Of a DNA stretch of 64,000 bases, positions 44,075-52,163 are shown piece after piece. The DNA comes from PALSA-270 sp963770915. Its GTDB lineage: Bacteria; Acidobacteriota; Terriglobia; Terriglobales; Acidobacteriaceae. The stretch lies in NCBI GenBank assembly GCA_963770915.1, contig CAVYRG010000001.1, forward strand, positions 3,968,001-4,032,000, given 5' to 3'. The first letter of the stretch is position 1. Every line of letters begins with the position of its first letter. The translations under genes were made by a program, and so were the position numbers. The notes under the pieces are model-generated. The model searched no databases and was not told the origin of the DNA. It was given only the letters and a program-made list of their open reading frames with translations.

Positions 44075-45040
44075 TTGAGCTTGCCGACGAAGTCCCATTC
44101 CGCTCGGGGATACTTCTACATCGCTGCCGCCACGTTTTGCTGGGGGGTCTCGGCCGCGCTCGGCCGCGCAGCCTTCACCGGACGCCTGTTGCCTGGCGGG
44201 CATGCCCTCCGCGCCATCGATCCGCTCATCCTTTCGCAGAGCCGCATCACGTTCTCGTTTCTTGTCTTTCTAGCGGTCCTTCTGCCGCGCCGCGGCTGGC
44301 GGCGCCTGCAGATTCCCACCGCAGATTTTGGCCGGATGCTTTTGCTCGGCATTCCCGGAACCGCCGTCTCCAACTACTGCTACTATCTTGCGATCCAGCG
44401 CACGAATGTCGCGACTGCCATCATTATTCAGTACACCGCTCCGGTCTGGGTGCTGCTGTATATGGTGGCGCGCGGGCTGCAGCCGGCGTCCTGGCGGCGC
44501 TTTGCGGCGGTGGCTCTGGCGGTTGTGGGCATCGCACTGGCCATCGGACTTTTTGGCGCCGCCGGCATGAGGTTGGATCTCATCGGCGTCATTGCCGCGC
44601 TGCTAGCGGCCTTCTCTTTCGCTTACTATAACGTCGGCGGGCACAGCATCCTGCGTCGTTATGATCACTGGACGGTGCTGCTGTACATCACGTTCACGGC
44701 ATCGTTGTTTTGGATGGTGATCAACCCTCCGTGGAAGGTTGTGGCGGCGCATTACTCGAGCAGCCAGTGGATTTTCATGGCGGTGTTTTCGGCGGTTTCC
44801 GTGCTGGCGCCTTTCTCGTTTTATATCGCCGGCTTGCAGTATCTCGATCCCACGCGAGCGGTGGTGGTGAGTTGCCTGGAGCCGGTGTTTTCCATCGCTA
44901 TGGCCGCACTCTTGCTTGGCGAAACCGTGCGCCCGCTGCAGGCGGTGGGAATTGTGCTGGTATTGTCGGCCATCGTGGTGGTGCAGTTGCCGGACCGGCA
45001 ATCGGGAGAGGCAGTGGTCGCTGTGGAGCCGATTGAGTAA
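44075..45040 (+). CDS. EamA/RhaT-family drug/metabolite transporter
   Basis: 321 residues with about ten membrane helices and two EamA halves: YFYIAAATFCWGVSAALGRAAF...FSFLVFLAVL and VIAALLAAFSFAYYNVGGHSIL...ALLLGETVRPLQAVGIVLVLSAIVVVQ. The IIQYTAPVWVLL and DPTRAVVVSCLEPVFSIAMAALLLGE segments are typical of the DMT superfamily. It moves amino acids, metabolites or toxins; direction and substrate unknown. The start is a TTG at 44075 with no clear ribosome binding site. Confidence 0.85.
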   Translation: MSLPTKSHSARGYFYIAAATFCWGVSAALGRAAFTGRLLPGGHALRAIDPLILSQSRITFSFLVFLAVLLPRRGWRRLQIPTADFGRMLLLGIPGTAVSNYCYYLAIQRTNVATAIIIQYTAPVWVLLYMVARGLQPASWRRFAAVALAVVGIALAIGLFGAAGMRLDLIGVIAALLAAFSFAYYNVGGHSILRRYDHWTVLLYITFTASLFWMVINPPWKVVAAHYSSSQWIFMAVFSAVSVLAPFSFYIAGLQYLDPTRAVVVSCLEPVFSIAMAALLLGETVRPLQAVGIVLVLSAIVVVQLPDRQSGEAVVAVEPIE

Positions 45041-45066
45041 ATCCCGCCAGAATTGTGGGAGGGAAA

Positions 45067-45210
45067 GAATCGTATCAGGGCGCGCCCTTAGCCGTGCCGA
45101 TCTTGGTGTCCCAAGGTGAATCCGCGGCGCAAGCCGCTGTCTGCGCCTTGCGCCACGACCGATCACGGTTCTCAAATCGATATGGCTTAAGCCATATCCT
45201 GATACGAATG
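45067..45210. repeat. REP-like structured element with inverted ends
   Basis: Bounded by CGTATCAGG (45071-45079) and CCTGATACG (45198-45206), perfect inverted repeats. It contains GGGCGCGCCC (45078-45087), the GCGGC-GCAA-GCCGC hairpin (45124-45137) and the 18-base palindrome ATATGGCTTAAGCCATAT (45180-45197). The sequence sits between converging genes and may act as a terminator or as a mobile structured repeat. Confidence 0.65.
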
Positions 45211-45213
45211 CCC

Positions 45214-46173
45214 TCATGCGCGCGTTGCGTCCGCAGACTGAACTCGTAGCCGAAAGAATCTTCGCGCCGCCTTCACATCTTTTGCAATCTGCTCGCGCAG
45301 CGCATCGACCGAGGCAAACTTGATCTCGTCGCGCAAGCGTTTGAGGAAATAGATCTCGACCTCGGTCTCCGGCGTCAATTCCAGAGGGTGAAAATTCAAC
45401 AGGTGGGACTCCACCGCGAACGAATCCGCGCCAAACGTGGGCCGGTTGCCCACATTGGTGACCGATTCGAAGCTTTCCTTTCCCACCCGGGTGCAGGTGA
45501 TATAAACGCCGTCTTTGGGGATAAGTTCTTCGTAACGGCTCAGGTTAATCGTGGGCACCGTGTATTTGGAGCCATATCCCCTGCCGCGCCCGGCGGTGGA
45601 AAGAATGGCGAACGGGCGTCCCAGCAAGTGGCGCGCCCGGCTGACGCGGCCTTCATTGAGCAGCTTGCGAATCTGGCTGCTGGAAACCGGTTCACCGCGC
45701 AGCTTCATTTCCTCATAGACCTTTACTTCAAAGCCCATTTCACGGCCTAGTTCGGCGAGCAGAGCCACGTCCCCGGCCGCCTTATGTCCGAAGTGAAAGT
45801 TGTAGCCCTCATGCACTTCGCGCGCATGAAGCCCCTTCTTGAGGATTCGCTCGGCAAACTGCCGCGGCGTGAGCAGCGAAAGATCGCGGCTGAAAGGAAG
45901 TAGCAGCACGGCATCAAGGCCGCTGACTTCCATCAAGCGCAGCTTCTCGGGCGTCGGATTGAGCAGCTTTAATCCCACGTCAGGCCGCAGAATTCGTATG
46001 GGATGCGGCTCGAAGGCGACCGCAATCGACTTTACCGCTTGCTCCCGCGCGCGCTGCACAATCTGGCCGAGGACGTGCGTGTGGGCGCGATGCACACCGT
46101 CGAAGTTGCCAACGCTCACCAGCGCCGGACCGAAGCCGGCGGAAACGTCTTCGAGTTTGTGAAAAACATCCAT
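45214..46173 (-). CDS. ribF: Bifunctional riboflavin kinase/FAD synthetase
   Basis: 319 residues. N-terminal FAD synthetase nucleotidyltransferase domain (VGNFDGVHRAHTHVLGQIV, FEPHPIRIL, EGYNFHFGHKAAGDV, SSSQIRKLLNEGRV) and C-terminal riboflavin kinase domain (GRGRGYGSKYTVPTINL, DGVYITCTRV, TNVGNRPTFG, LRDEIKF). It makes FMN and FAD from riboflavin. ATG 46173. It ends the minus-strand operon (46 bases after the MBL gene stop). Confidence 0.94.
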   Translation of the reverse strand: MDVFHKLEDVSAGFGPALVSVGNFDGVHRAHTHVLGQIVQRAREQAVKSIAVAFEPHPIRILRPDVGLKLLNPTPEKLRLMEVSGLDAVLLLPFSRDLSLLTPRQFAERILKKGLHAREVHEGYNFHFGHKAAGDVALLAELGREMGFEVKVYEEMKLRGEPVSSSQIRKLLNEGRVSRARHLLGRPFAILSTAGRGRGYGSKYTVPTINLSRYEELIPKDGVYITCTRVGKESFESVTNVGNRPTFGADSFAVESHLLNFHPLELTPETEVEIYFLKRLRDEIKFASVDALREQIAKDVKAARRFFRLRVQSADATRA

Positions 46174-46218
46174 TTCGTATTTAGGCGCAAGCTGGCTTGG
46201 CCATCTGCGCTCGCCAGA

Positions 46219-46989
46219 CTAAATCTCAAACTCCAGTTTCAACCCGTCATAGGAAAGCCGGACGTGGGGCGGCAGCTCAGCGTTGGTGGCCGCGTGCGGC
46301 AGTTCGTGGGCGATATGTGTAAAGAACGCTCGCTTTGGTTTGAGCCGCTCCACGATCTGCAGCGAGTTCTGTACCGTTGAATGCGTCGGATGCGGCGCAT
46401 GCCGCAGCGCATCCAGAAAAAGAATGTCCAGGTTTTGCAATTGGGCAAACGATTCTTCGGGAATCTCGCTGAAGTCGGTGAGGTAAGCCGCCTGCCCAAA
46501 GCGGAAGCCAGTGATTGGCGCATCGCCGTGCAGGACTTTCACTGGTTCAAAGCGCACGCCGAAACAGTCCACCGGTCCTTCGAGCAAATGCATGTCCACC
46601 CGCGCCAGCCCACCGTATTTGTAGTCGCCGTCGAACATGTATTTGAACGTGCGCTGAAGCAGCGCGGCGGCATCGGGTTGCGCATAGAGAGGGATTTTGG
46701 CCCGCGGAGGGTAGCTCAGCGGACGCACATCATCGAGTCCCAAAATGTGGTCGGCGTGTGCGTGGGTGTAAAAGATGGCGTCGAGCTGGCGAATGCCCTC
46801 GCGAATCGCCTGCTGGCGGAAGTCGGGCGTGGTGTCGATGAGGGCGACTTTATCCGCGAATTCCACCAGAATCGACGGCCGGGTGCGGCGATCGTGCGGG
46901 TCGGAGGAATGACAAACGGCGCACTGGCAGCCGATGGTGGGCACGCCCATCGAGGTTCCGCTGCCCAGCACGGTGAGCCTGGCTTTCAT
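46219..46989 (-). CDS. MBL-fold phosphodiesterase, PhnP/RNase Z-like
   Basis: 256 residues. LTVLGSGTSMGVPTIGCQCAVC is the family start (Cys near metal site), the zinc motif is YTHAHADHILGLDD, further ligands include TDFSEIPEE and FTHIAHELPHA. Related enzymes cleave cyclic phosphates (PhnP) or small phosphodiesters. It starts 6 bases after the DUF1844 stop. No phosphonate genes are nearby, so a general nucleotide or metabolite phosphodiesterase role is more likely. Confidence 0.87.
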   Translation of the reverse strand: MKARLTVLGSGTSMGVPTIGCQCAVCHSSDPHDRRTRPSILVEFADKVALIDTTPDFRQQAIREGIRQLDAIFYTHAHADHILGLDDVRPLSYPPRAKIPLYAQPDAAALLQRTFKYMFDGDYKYGGLARVDMHLLEGPVDCFGVRFEPVKVLHGDAPITGFRFGQAAYLTDFSEIPEESFAQLQNLDILFLDALRHAPHPTHSTVQNSLQIVERLKPKRAFFTHIAHELPHAATNAELPPHVRLSYDGLKLEFEI

Positions 46990-46995
46990 TGCCGG

Positions 46996-47553
46996 TTAAG
47001 TCCCCGCGCTCTTGACCGGAGCCTTGGGCGGGCGCGCCAGCGCATTGGTCACCTCAACGTAAGCCATGCGTAGCTCATAAAGAGAATTTTGCAGAAAACC
47101 TTCTTCCGCCGCCAGCAGATTGCCCTTCGTTTTTTCAGCCAGCAGGGTCATGGTGTCGATGGTCTGGCGTGCGCCGATCAAATCCACCCGCGGTTGGCCG
47201 CCTTCTTCGTGCATCAGGCCCAACTGCAGCATTGCGGTCATATAAAGCGAAGCCAGAAAGCGCTCGAAGGTCATCTCCAGTTCTTTTGCAGAGTGGCCGC
47301 TCAGCTCTACGCGGGCGTCGAGTTCTTTGGACGATTTATGGTAGGCATCCGCCTGTGTTTGCTGCTCGGCTGCCGTGGGCGGAGGCGGCATAGCCGGCGC
47401 GTCGCCGGTGGAACTCGGGGCTGCGGACGAAGCCGAGGCCTCTTCTGAAGCCGGAGGCGCCTGCTCTTCGGGCACGTCTTTTCGCAACTCGCCATCCGAC
47501 GTAAACAGCCGCCGGTCATTCACCGTGAAAGATTCTTGTTTCTTCTCAGCCAT
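46996..47553 (-). CDS. DUF1844-domain protein
   Basis: 185 residues. A Pro/Ala/Glu-rich low-complexity N-terminal half (residues ~25-75) is followed by the DUF1844 segment (FLASLYMTAMLQLGLM...VDLIGARQTIDTMTLLAEKTKGNLLAAEEGFLQNSLYELRMAYVEV). The family is small, helical and of unknown function, common in Acidobacteria and deltaproteobacteria. AAGGAAC precedes ATG 47553. It lies in the ygfZ-ribF operon. Confidence 0.87.
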   Translation of the reverse strand: MAEKKQESFTVNDRRLFTSDGELRKDVPEEQAPPASEEASASSAAPSSTGDAPAMPPPPTAAEQQTQADAYHKSSKELDARVELSGHSAKELEMTFERFLASLYMTAMLQLGLMHEEGGQPRVDLIGARQTIDTMTLLAEKTKGNLLAAEEGFLQNSLYELRMAYVEVTNALARPPKAPVKSAGT

Positions 47554-47575
47554 AAAGTTCCTTCTGCTGCAGATA

Positions 47576-48118
47576 TCACGCAGAGGCCGGCTGCGGTCCC
47601 TTGACCGAGGCCAGCACTCCCAAAAGGGTCGCGACTCCCATCACCGCCAGCGAAAGCCCCATCGGCGCTTTACTGCCCATCAGGTAAACGACGCCTAACC
47701 CCAGGGCGATTCGCAGCCGCAGCGAATAGCGCAATACGGGATCGTACGTCCGGCCAATCAGCCCGCGAAACTCAGCGTTTTGCTGCGCGCTGTCTTTGAT
47801 CAGGCCGCGAACTTTCCGTCCGGAAACGACGGCCCCCAGTACGATCATCACCACGATCGCCAGAAGCGACATGCTGATCCATCCCTGCGGCCAGGCTTTC
47901 ATCTTGGTGGCCAAGTAAGCTCCCGTAAGAATGATGAGCGGGCCGGAGATGGCGTGAAAGCGCGGAATCACTGCTGCCGCCCCCGTCCACGAGCGTAACT
48001 GTTCAAGGCTCGTGGTCTTGCGCAGGTTGCGAAAGCAGATCCACTCGAGCCCGAAGGCCGTGAACAAAAGCAGAATCCCCACGATGTGAAAAAACAACAT
48101 GGACGCATGAAGCGTCAT
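47576..48118 (-). CDS. Integral membrane protein of unknown function
   Basis: 180 residues, about five membrane helices (MLFFHIVGILLLFTAFGLEW; FHAISGPLIILTGAYLA; WISMSLLAIVVMIVLGAVVSG; ILGLGVVYLMG; GLSLAVMGVATLLGVLASV). It has a conserved-looking HIVG and F-H-A-I-S histidines that could face the membrane. Its ATG overlaps the ygfZ stop (ATGA). Similar proteins are annotated as DUF2269-like, but I am not sure. Confidence 0.75.
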   Translation of the reverse strand: MTLHASMLFFHIVGILLLFTAFGLEWICFRNLRKTTSLEQLRSWTGAAAVIPRFHAISGPLIILTGAYLATKMKAWPQGWISMSLLAIVVMIVLGAVVSGRKVRGLIKDSAQQNAEFRGLIGRTYDPVLRYSLRLRIALGLGVVYLMGSKAPMGLSLAVMGVATLLGVLASVKGPQPASA

Positions 48119-49185
48119 GCGGCCTCCTCAAAGACGCCGGCAAAAGGCGTGGCCGAAACTACCAGGCTTGCCTCGCCTGCGCGCAAAGGTTTTTTCATGG
48201 CTTCCATACGTATGTAGCCTAGCGCCACGTTTCGCTCGCCGCCGGGCAGGGGCAGGGAAGCAACGCTGGTGATTTCGCCGACATCTTTTCCTTCGACTCG
48301 AATTTCTGCCCCCGGCGCAGGCAGGGGTCCCGCGACATCAAAGCCGGTAAACATGCGATGAACGTTGCCGCGTGAGCGGATGCGCTCGACGATCTCTTGG
48401 CCCACGTAGCAGCCCTTGCTGAAATTCAGCGCCCGTCGCTGCTGGCCGGTTTCCTGGGGCAGATCGCGTTGGCGGATGTCCTGGCCGTAGCGGGGAATGC
48501 CGGATGTAATGCGAAGCAGTTCGAGTGCCGCTATGCCCACGGGCCGCGCCCCGGCACTGACCAGCCGTTCCCAAACCGTGCCAATCTCGGCCGGAGCGAG
48601 CCAGAGCTCGTAGCTCTCTATGCTTTCCAGGTCGCCGCGCGCCAAGGTTACCGCGATTTGCTGCCAAGTCAAGTTCGTGCACTCCAGAGGAGCAACTTCA
48701 GGGAACTCAAATCCGGCCGCGCTCAGGAGTTGCCGGGCCTTGGGTCCGGCGAGGCCAATCGCGGTCAGCCGGTCGCTGGCATTTGCGACTTCCACGTCGT
48801 CCATGATGATGTAGTGGTCGAACGTGGCGAGCATTTTGTCCAACTGGGACCGGTCGGTATCCAGAAGCAGCGAATCGCCGCGGTTGTAGGCATAGAGATC
48901 GCCCAGAATCTGCCCCTGCGGATTAAGCAGGAAAGCGTAAATGCCGTGGCCCGCGGCCAGGTCCCGTATGTTGTTCGTAACCATACCATTTAGCCAGCGC
49001 ACACGGTCGCCGCCGGTGAGCGCGATTTTGGCGCGCCAGCCCAGATCGTAAACGCCACAGCCGGAGACCAGAGACTCGAATTCGCCCCGAACATTGCCGA
49101 AATCAATCGCCGTGGCCGCCCCGTGATGCTCGCCAGTGCGAGCCGGGGCCGAGGCTAATCGGTCATGTAGCGCGGTTGCCGCCAT
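48115..49185 (-). CDS. ygfZ: Folate-binding protein, YgfZ/GcvT family
   Basis: 356 residues. Tetrahydrofolate-binding GcvT-like fold: VYDLGWRAKIALTGGDRVRWLNGMVTNN near the start and the diagnostic KGCYVGQEIVERIRSRGNVHR motif of YgfZ. YgfZ helps assemble iron-sulfur clusters with folate. Its neighbours in the operon include flavin synthesis (ribF), which fits a cofactor theme. First gene of the five-gene minus-strand operon. 102 bases separate it from the convergent/divergent regulator gene to the right. Confidence 0.9.
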   Translation of the reverse strand: MAATALHDRLASAPARTGEHHGAATAIDFGNVRGEFESLVSGCGVYDLGWRAKIALTGGDRVRWLNGMVTNNIRDLAAGHGIYAFLLNPQGQILGDLYAYNRGDSLLLDTDRSQLDKMLATFDHYIIMDDVEVANASDRLTAIGLAGPKARQLLSAAGFEFPEVAPLECTNLTWQQIAVTLARGDLESIESYELWLAPAEIGTVWERLVSAGARPVGIAALELLRITSGIPRYGQDIRQRDLPQETGQQRRALNFSKGCYVGQEIVERIRSRGNVHRMFTGFDVAGPLPAPGAEIRVEGKDVGEITSVASLPLPGGERNVALGYIRMEAMKKPLRAGEASLVVSATPFAGVFEEAA

Positions 49186-49287
49186 GGATTCTTGTTCCGA
49201 TTATAGCGAAGGCCGGGGAAAGGAGTTAAACGGTGGCGATTCGATGGATCAGTCGGCCCTTCCTGTGCCGCCGCCCGGAATCGCCGC

Positions 49288-50256
49288 TCAAGGTTGGTCG
49301 TTATTGGGTGCGGATGACAGTCCTGTGGTTTTCAGGATGAGTTCCCATGTTTCGGCCGTGAGATCCTTGCCAAAGCTGTGATGCTTTTCCTCGCGCACGA
49401 CTTGAAAGCCTGCCTGTTTGTAGATGTGTCGCGCAGCATGAAGAATGCTCTGCGTCCAGAGCGTCATCCTCTGGTATCCTGCCTGCCTCGCGAATCGGAT
49501 GCATTCCTCAACCAGCCGCTTGCCAATACCCAGCCCACGCGCTTCTCGTTCAACGTGCAGCAGCCGCAGCTTGGCAACTTGATCGGATTCCCTCGCGACG
49601 AAGACTGCACCAACCCGCTGTCCATCCTTTTCCGCGACCCAGGAGCGTTCGCGCTTGGGATCGTAATTTTTGATGAATTGCGCCACGATTTCTGCCGCCA
49701 GTGCCTCGTAGGTTTCGTCCCACCCATATTCGTCGGCATAGAGAATTGCCTGGCGATACACAATCCAGCCCATGTCGCCTGGCTGGTGCGGTCGCAACAA
49801 AAAGAGAGTTCTTGGTTCCGCTTTGTCGCCCAGCAGTCTGCGGAGCGTTTCCACCGCGTCAACCACCTGCTTCCTTTCCGTGGGCGAGAGCTCTTCGAGC
49901 ATGGCGGAGACATCTCGATTGGAACGCTCATCAAGCGGCGTAAACGCCCTGCGTCCCTTACGGGTCAGGGAAAGAAACCTCTGTCGTTCATCTGTCATTG
50001 ACGGCTCACGCGTCACGAGCTTGCGGCGTTCGAAATCACGCAGGATGCGGCTCATGTATCCAGCATCCAGCCCGAGCTCCTTGCGGATTTCGGTGGCTGT
50101 GGGCTGCTCACGGTGCGCGAGCTCGTACAACACGCGCGCCTCGGCAAGAGAGAAGGGGCTGCTCGCCATCCCATCCACCACGCCGATCTTGCGTGTGTAA
50201 AAGCGGTTGAATGCGCGAATGGCGGTTAGCTGTTGGTCAATGCCAGGGCTTCGCAT
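49288..50256 (-). CDS. MarR-type regulator fused to GNAT acetyltransferase
   Basis: 322 residues. N-terminal MarR domain (residues ~1-135) with the winged-helix segment FSLAEARVLYELAHREQPTATEIRKELGLDAGYMSRILRDFERRKLVTREP; C-terminal GNAT domain (~145-320) with the acetyl-CoA loop ARGLGIGKRLVEEC and a final FGKDLTAETWELILKT. ATG 50256 is used; the longer upstream frame runs through the promoter palindrome. Family members with this fusion may sense and acetylate a small molecule, but ligand and target are unknown. Probably represses its own promoter through the operator at 50273. Confidence 0.9.
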   Translation of the reverse strand: MRSPGIDQQLTAIRAFNRFYTRKIGVVDGMASSPFSLAEARVLYELAHREQPTATEIRKELGLDAGYMSRILRDFERRKLVTREPSMTDERQRFLSLTRKGRRAFTPLDERSNRDVSAMLEELSPTERKQVVDAVETLRRLLGDKAEPRTLFLLRPHQPGDMGWIVYRQAILYADEYGWDETYEALAAEIVAQFIKNYDPKRERSWVAEKDGQRVGAVFVARESDQVAKLRLLHVEREARGLGIGKRLVEECIRFARQAGYQRMTLWTQSILHAARHIYKQAGFQVVREEKHHSFGKDLTAETWELILKTTGLSSAPNNDQP

Positions 50257-50272
50257 GGGCACCCCAATACGA

Positions 50273-50306
50273 TTGACAATAGCATATATATAGTTGCCAT
50301 TGTCAA
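50273..50306 (-). promoter_or_regulatory. Palindromic operator and promoter of the MarR-GNAT gene
   Basis: A 34-base inverted repeat, left arm TTGACAATAGCA, centre TATATATA, right arm TTGCCATTGTCAA; 14 of 17 positions pair. Read on the minus strand the right arm supplies a perfect -35 (TTGACA, 50306-50301) and a TGCTAT/GCTATT -10 follows after 16-17 bases, with the gene start 28 bases below. A promoter overlapped by a palindrome is typical of MarR autorepression. Confidence 0.75.
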
Positions 50307-50488
50307 GTACATAAAAAGCCGGACCCTCCTTGTGCGTAAGCCAAAGAGAACCGTTGGTGTGACTCCGCGGGAAATCGCATCGCCCGCTCCCTATGAGAAG
50401 CCTCGTCCGCAACCCACCTTTCTCGCTCGTGGCTCAGATGCCTCTATATTTGAGCTATCATTCTCCCTCACATGCACGGAGGTGAACC

Positions 50489-50938
50489 ATGCGGCTGCCC
50501 CGGACCGTCGCCTTGTGTTTCTTGTTGTGCGCGTCGCTAACCGCGCTGGGCCAGTCGGACGGCGCCAAAGCGTTTGTGAAGATGAAATTGCTGGCGGGAA
50601 CTTGGGAAGGGAAGAGCACCACCGGACATCCTGTGAGCGAGACTTTTGAGGTGATATCCAACGGCGCCTCGCTGATGTCGCAGCTCACCATGGATGAGCC
50701 CATGGTCAGCATGTTCCACATGGACGGCGATCAGCTCATGATGACCCATTTCTGCCCGTCAAAAAACCAGCCGCGGATGAAGGCCACCGTTTCGCCTGAT
50801 GGCGATACCATCACCTTCGACTTCCTCGATGCCACCAACTTGGCGACGCCCGAAACCGGCCACATGCACCGCGCCGCCTACATTCTGAGCGGCAAGGACC
50901 ACTTGGCGGAACAGTGGACCTGGCGCCAGAACGGCTAA
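50489..50938 (+). CDS. Secreted DUF1579-like hypothetical protein, apparently shortened at its C-terminus
   Basis: 149 residues with a signal peptide (MRLPRTVALCFLLCASLTALGQ) and a beta-rich body (MKLLAGTWEGKSTTGHPVSETFEVISNGASLMSQ, MFHMDGDQLMMTHFC, FDFLDATNL, HMHRAAYILSGKDHLAEQWTWRQNG). GGAGGTGAACC gives a strong ribosome binding site before ATG 50489. The stop TAA (50936-50938) is followed in frame by ETKEQFELHRKK and another TAA at 50975, and this looks like the natural C-terminal strand, so the stop may be a nonsense mutation. Function unknown. Confidence 0.75.
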   Translation: MRLPRTVALCFLLCASLTALGQSDGAKAFVKMKLLAGTWEGKSTTGHPVSETFEVISNGASLMSQLTMDEPMVSMFHMDGDQLMMTHFCPSKNQPRMKATVSPDGDTITFDFLDATNLATPETGHMHRAAYILSGKDHLAEQWTWRQNG

Positions 50939-51002
50939 GAAACGAAAGAACAGTTCGAGCTGCATCGCAAGAAATAAACCGCGCGTGTGATACTTTCCTT
51001 TC

Positions 51003-52073
51003 GTGAGCTCCAAAAAGCACATTGCAGTGATTCCCGGCGACGGCATCGGGCGCGAGGTGATCCCGGAGGCCGTGAAGGTTCTCTCCGCTACCGGCGCGCC
51101 CGTCGAACTCGAGTATTTCGATTGGAGCGCCGAACGCTACCTCGCTGACGGCATGACCGTTCCGCCCGATGGCTTCTCCATGCTGGAGCGCGAGTTCGAT
51201 GCAATTTTGCTCGGCGCTTTCGGCGATCCGCGCGTGCCTTCGAACATCCACGCCAAGGAAATTCTGCTGGGCATGCGCTTCCAGATGGACCTCTACGCCA
51301 ACGTTCGCCCGGTGCGCTTGCTGGATGCGTCGCTCTGCCCGCTGAAGGGCGTCGAGCCGAAAGACGTTGACTTTGTGGTGATCCGCGAGAATACCGAAGG
51401 CTTGTACGTGGACGCTGGCGGCTGCTTCAAAAAGAACACGCCCGACGAAGTTGCGGTGCAGGAAGAGATCAACACGCGCAAAGGGGTGGAGCGCATCATC
51501 CGCTACGCCTTCGAGTTTTGCGAGCGCCACAAAAAGCGCGATGGCAGCCCGCGCAAGCGCGTTCTCATGGCCGACAAGTCGAATGTTCTAACCTACGGCC
51601 ACGGCTTGTGGCTGCGCGTGTTCAAAGAAGTGAGCGGCGAGTATCCCCAGATCAACGCTGAGCACATGTACATCGATGCCCTCTGCATGCAACTGGTACG
51701 CGCCCCGCGGCCGTTCGATGTTATCGTGACCAACAACATGTTCGGCGACCTCATCACCGACCTTGCCGCCGCGCTGCAGGGAGGTCTGGGCATGGCCGCC
51801 AGCGGGAATATGCATCCTGGAAAAACTTCAATGTTTGAGCCGGTGCATGGCTCAGCGCCGGCAATCGCAGGCAAAAACATCGCCAATCCCTTCGGCGCGA
51901 TGTTGACCGTGGCCATGATGCTCGAGCATTTAGGGATGAATTCCGAGAGTGATCGCATCGAGTCGGCGGTTCTTGAAGCTCTCCGGCAGAAGAAGACAAC
52001 GCAAGACGTGGGCGGCGATCTGGGAACGTCGGAAGTCGGCGAGTGGGTGGCGGCGAGGGTTAACCGCGTCTAA
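51003..52073 (+). CDS. leuB: 3-Isopropylmalate dehydrogenase-like enzyme
   Basis: 356 residues of the isocitrate/isopropylmalate dehydrogenase family: VIPGDGIGREVIPEAV, ANVRPVRLLDA, VVIRENTEGLYVDAGG, the catalytic lysine context MADKSNVLTYGHGLW, metal-binding MYIDALCMQLV and TNNMFGDLITDLAAALQGGLGMAASGN, and FEPVHGSAPAIAG. DKSNV and the length fit LeuB (leucine synthesis) better than isocitrate dehydrogenase, although other leu genes are not nearby. Start GTG 51003. A hairpin follows the stop at 52104. Confidence 0.82.
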   Translation: MSSKKHIAVIPGDGIGREVIPEAVKVLSATGAPVELEYFDWSAERYLADGMTVPPDGFSMLEREFDAILLGAFGDPRVPSNIHAKEILLGMRFQMDLYANVRPVRLLDASLCPLKGVEPKDVDFVVIRENTEGLYVDAGGCFKKNTPDEVAVQEEINTRKGVERIIRYAFEFCERHKKRDGSPRKRVLMADKSNVLTYGHGLWLRVFKEVSGEYPQINAEHMYIDALCMQLVRAPRPFDVIVTNNMFGDLITDLAAALQGGLGMAASGNMHPGKTSMFEPVHGSAPAIAGKNIANPFGAMLTVAMMLEHLGMNSESDRIESAVLEALRQKKTTQDVGGDLGTSEVGEWVAARVNRV

Positions 52074-52101
52074 AAAGCCGCTTCCTTATTGGGTGCTCGA
52101 T

Positions 52102-52139
52102 TCGCCCGGCTGGAAGCCGGGCGCTTCCACGGCGCCATG
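52102..52139. repeat. Hairpin repeat CCCGGCTnnAAGCCGGG, also a likely terminator
   Basis: GCCCGGC (52104-52110) pairs with GCCGGGC (52116-52122) around TGGAA, continuing as GCTTCCACGGCGCCATG. It lies between convergent leuB and the TPR gene. A related copy, CCCGGCCGAAAGCCGAGTGCTTCCACAATGCCCCATG, is at 54398-54434. Confidence 0.7.
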
Positions 52140-52163
52140 GCCCGCATGGAAACGCCTGCGCTC

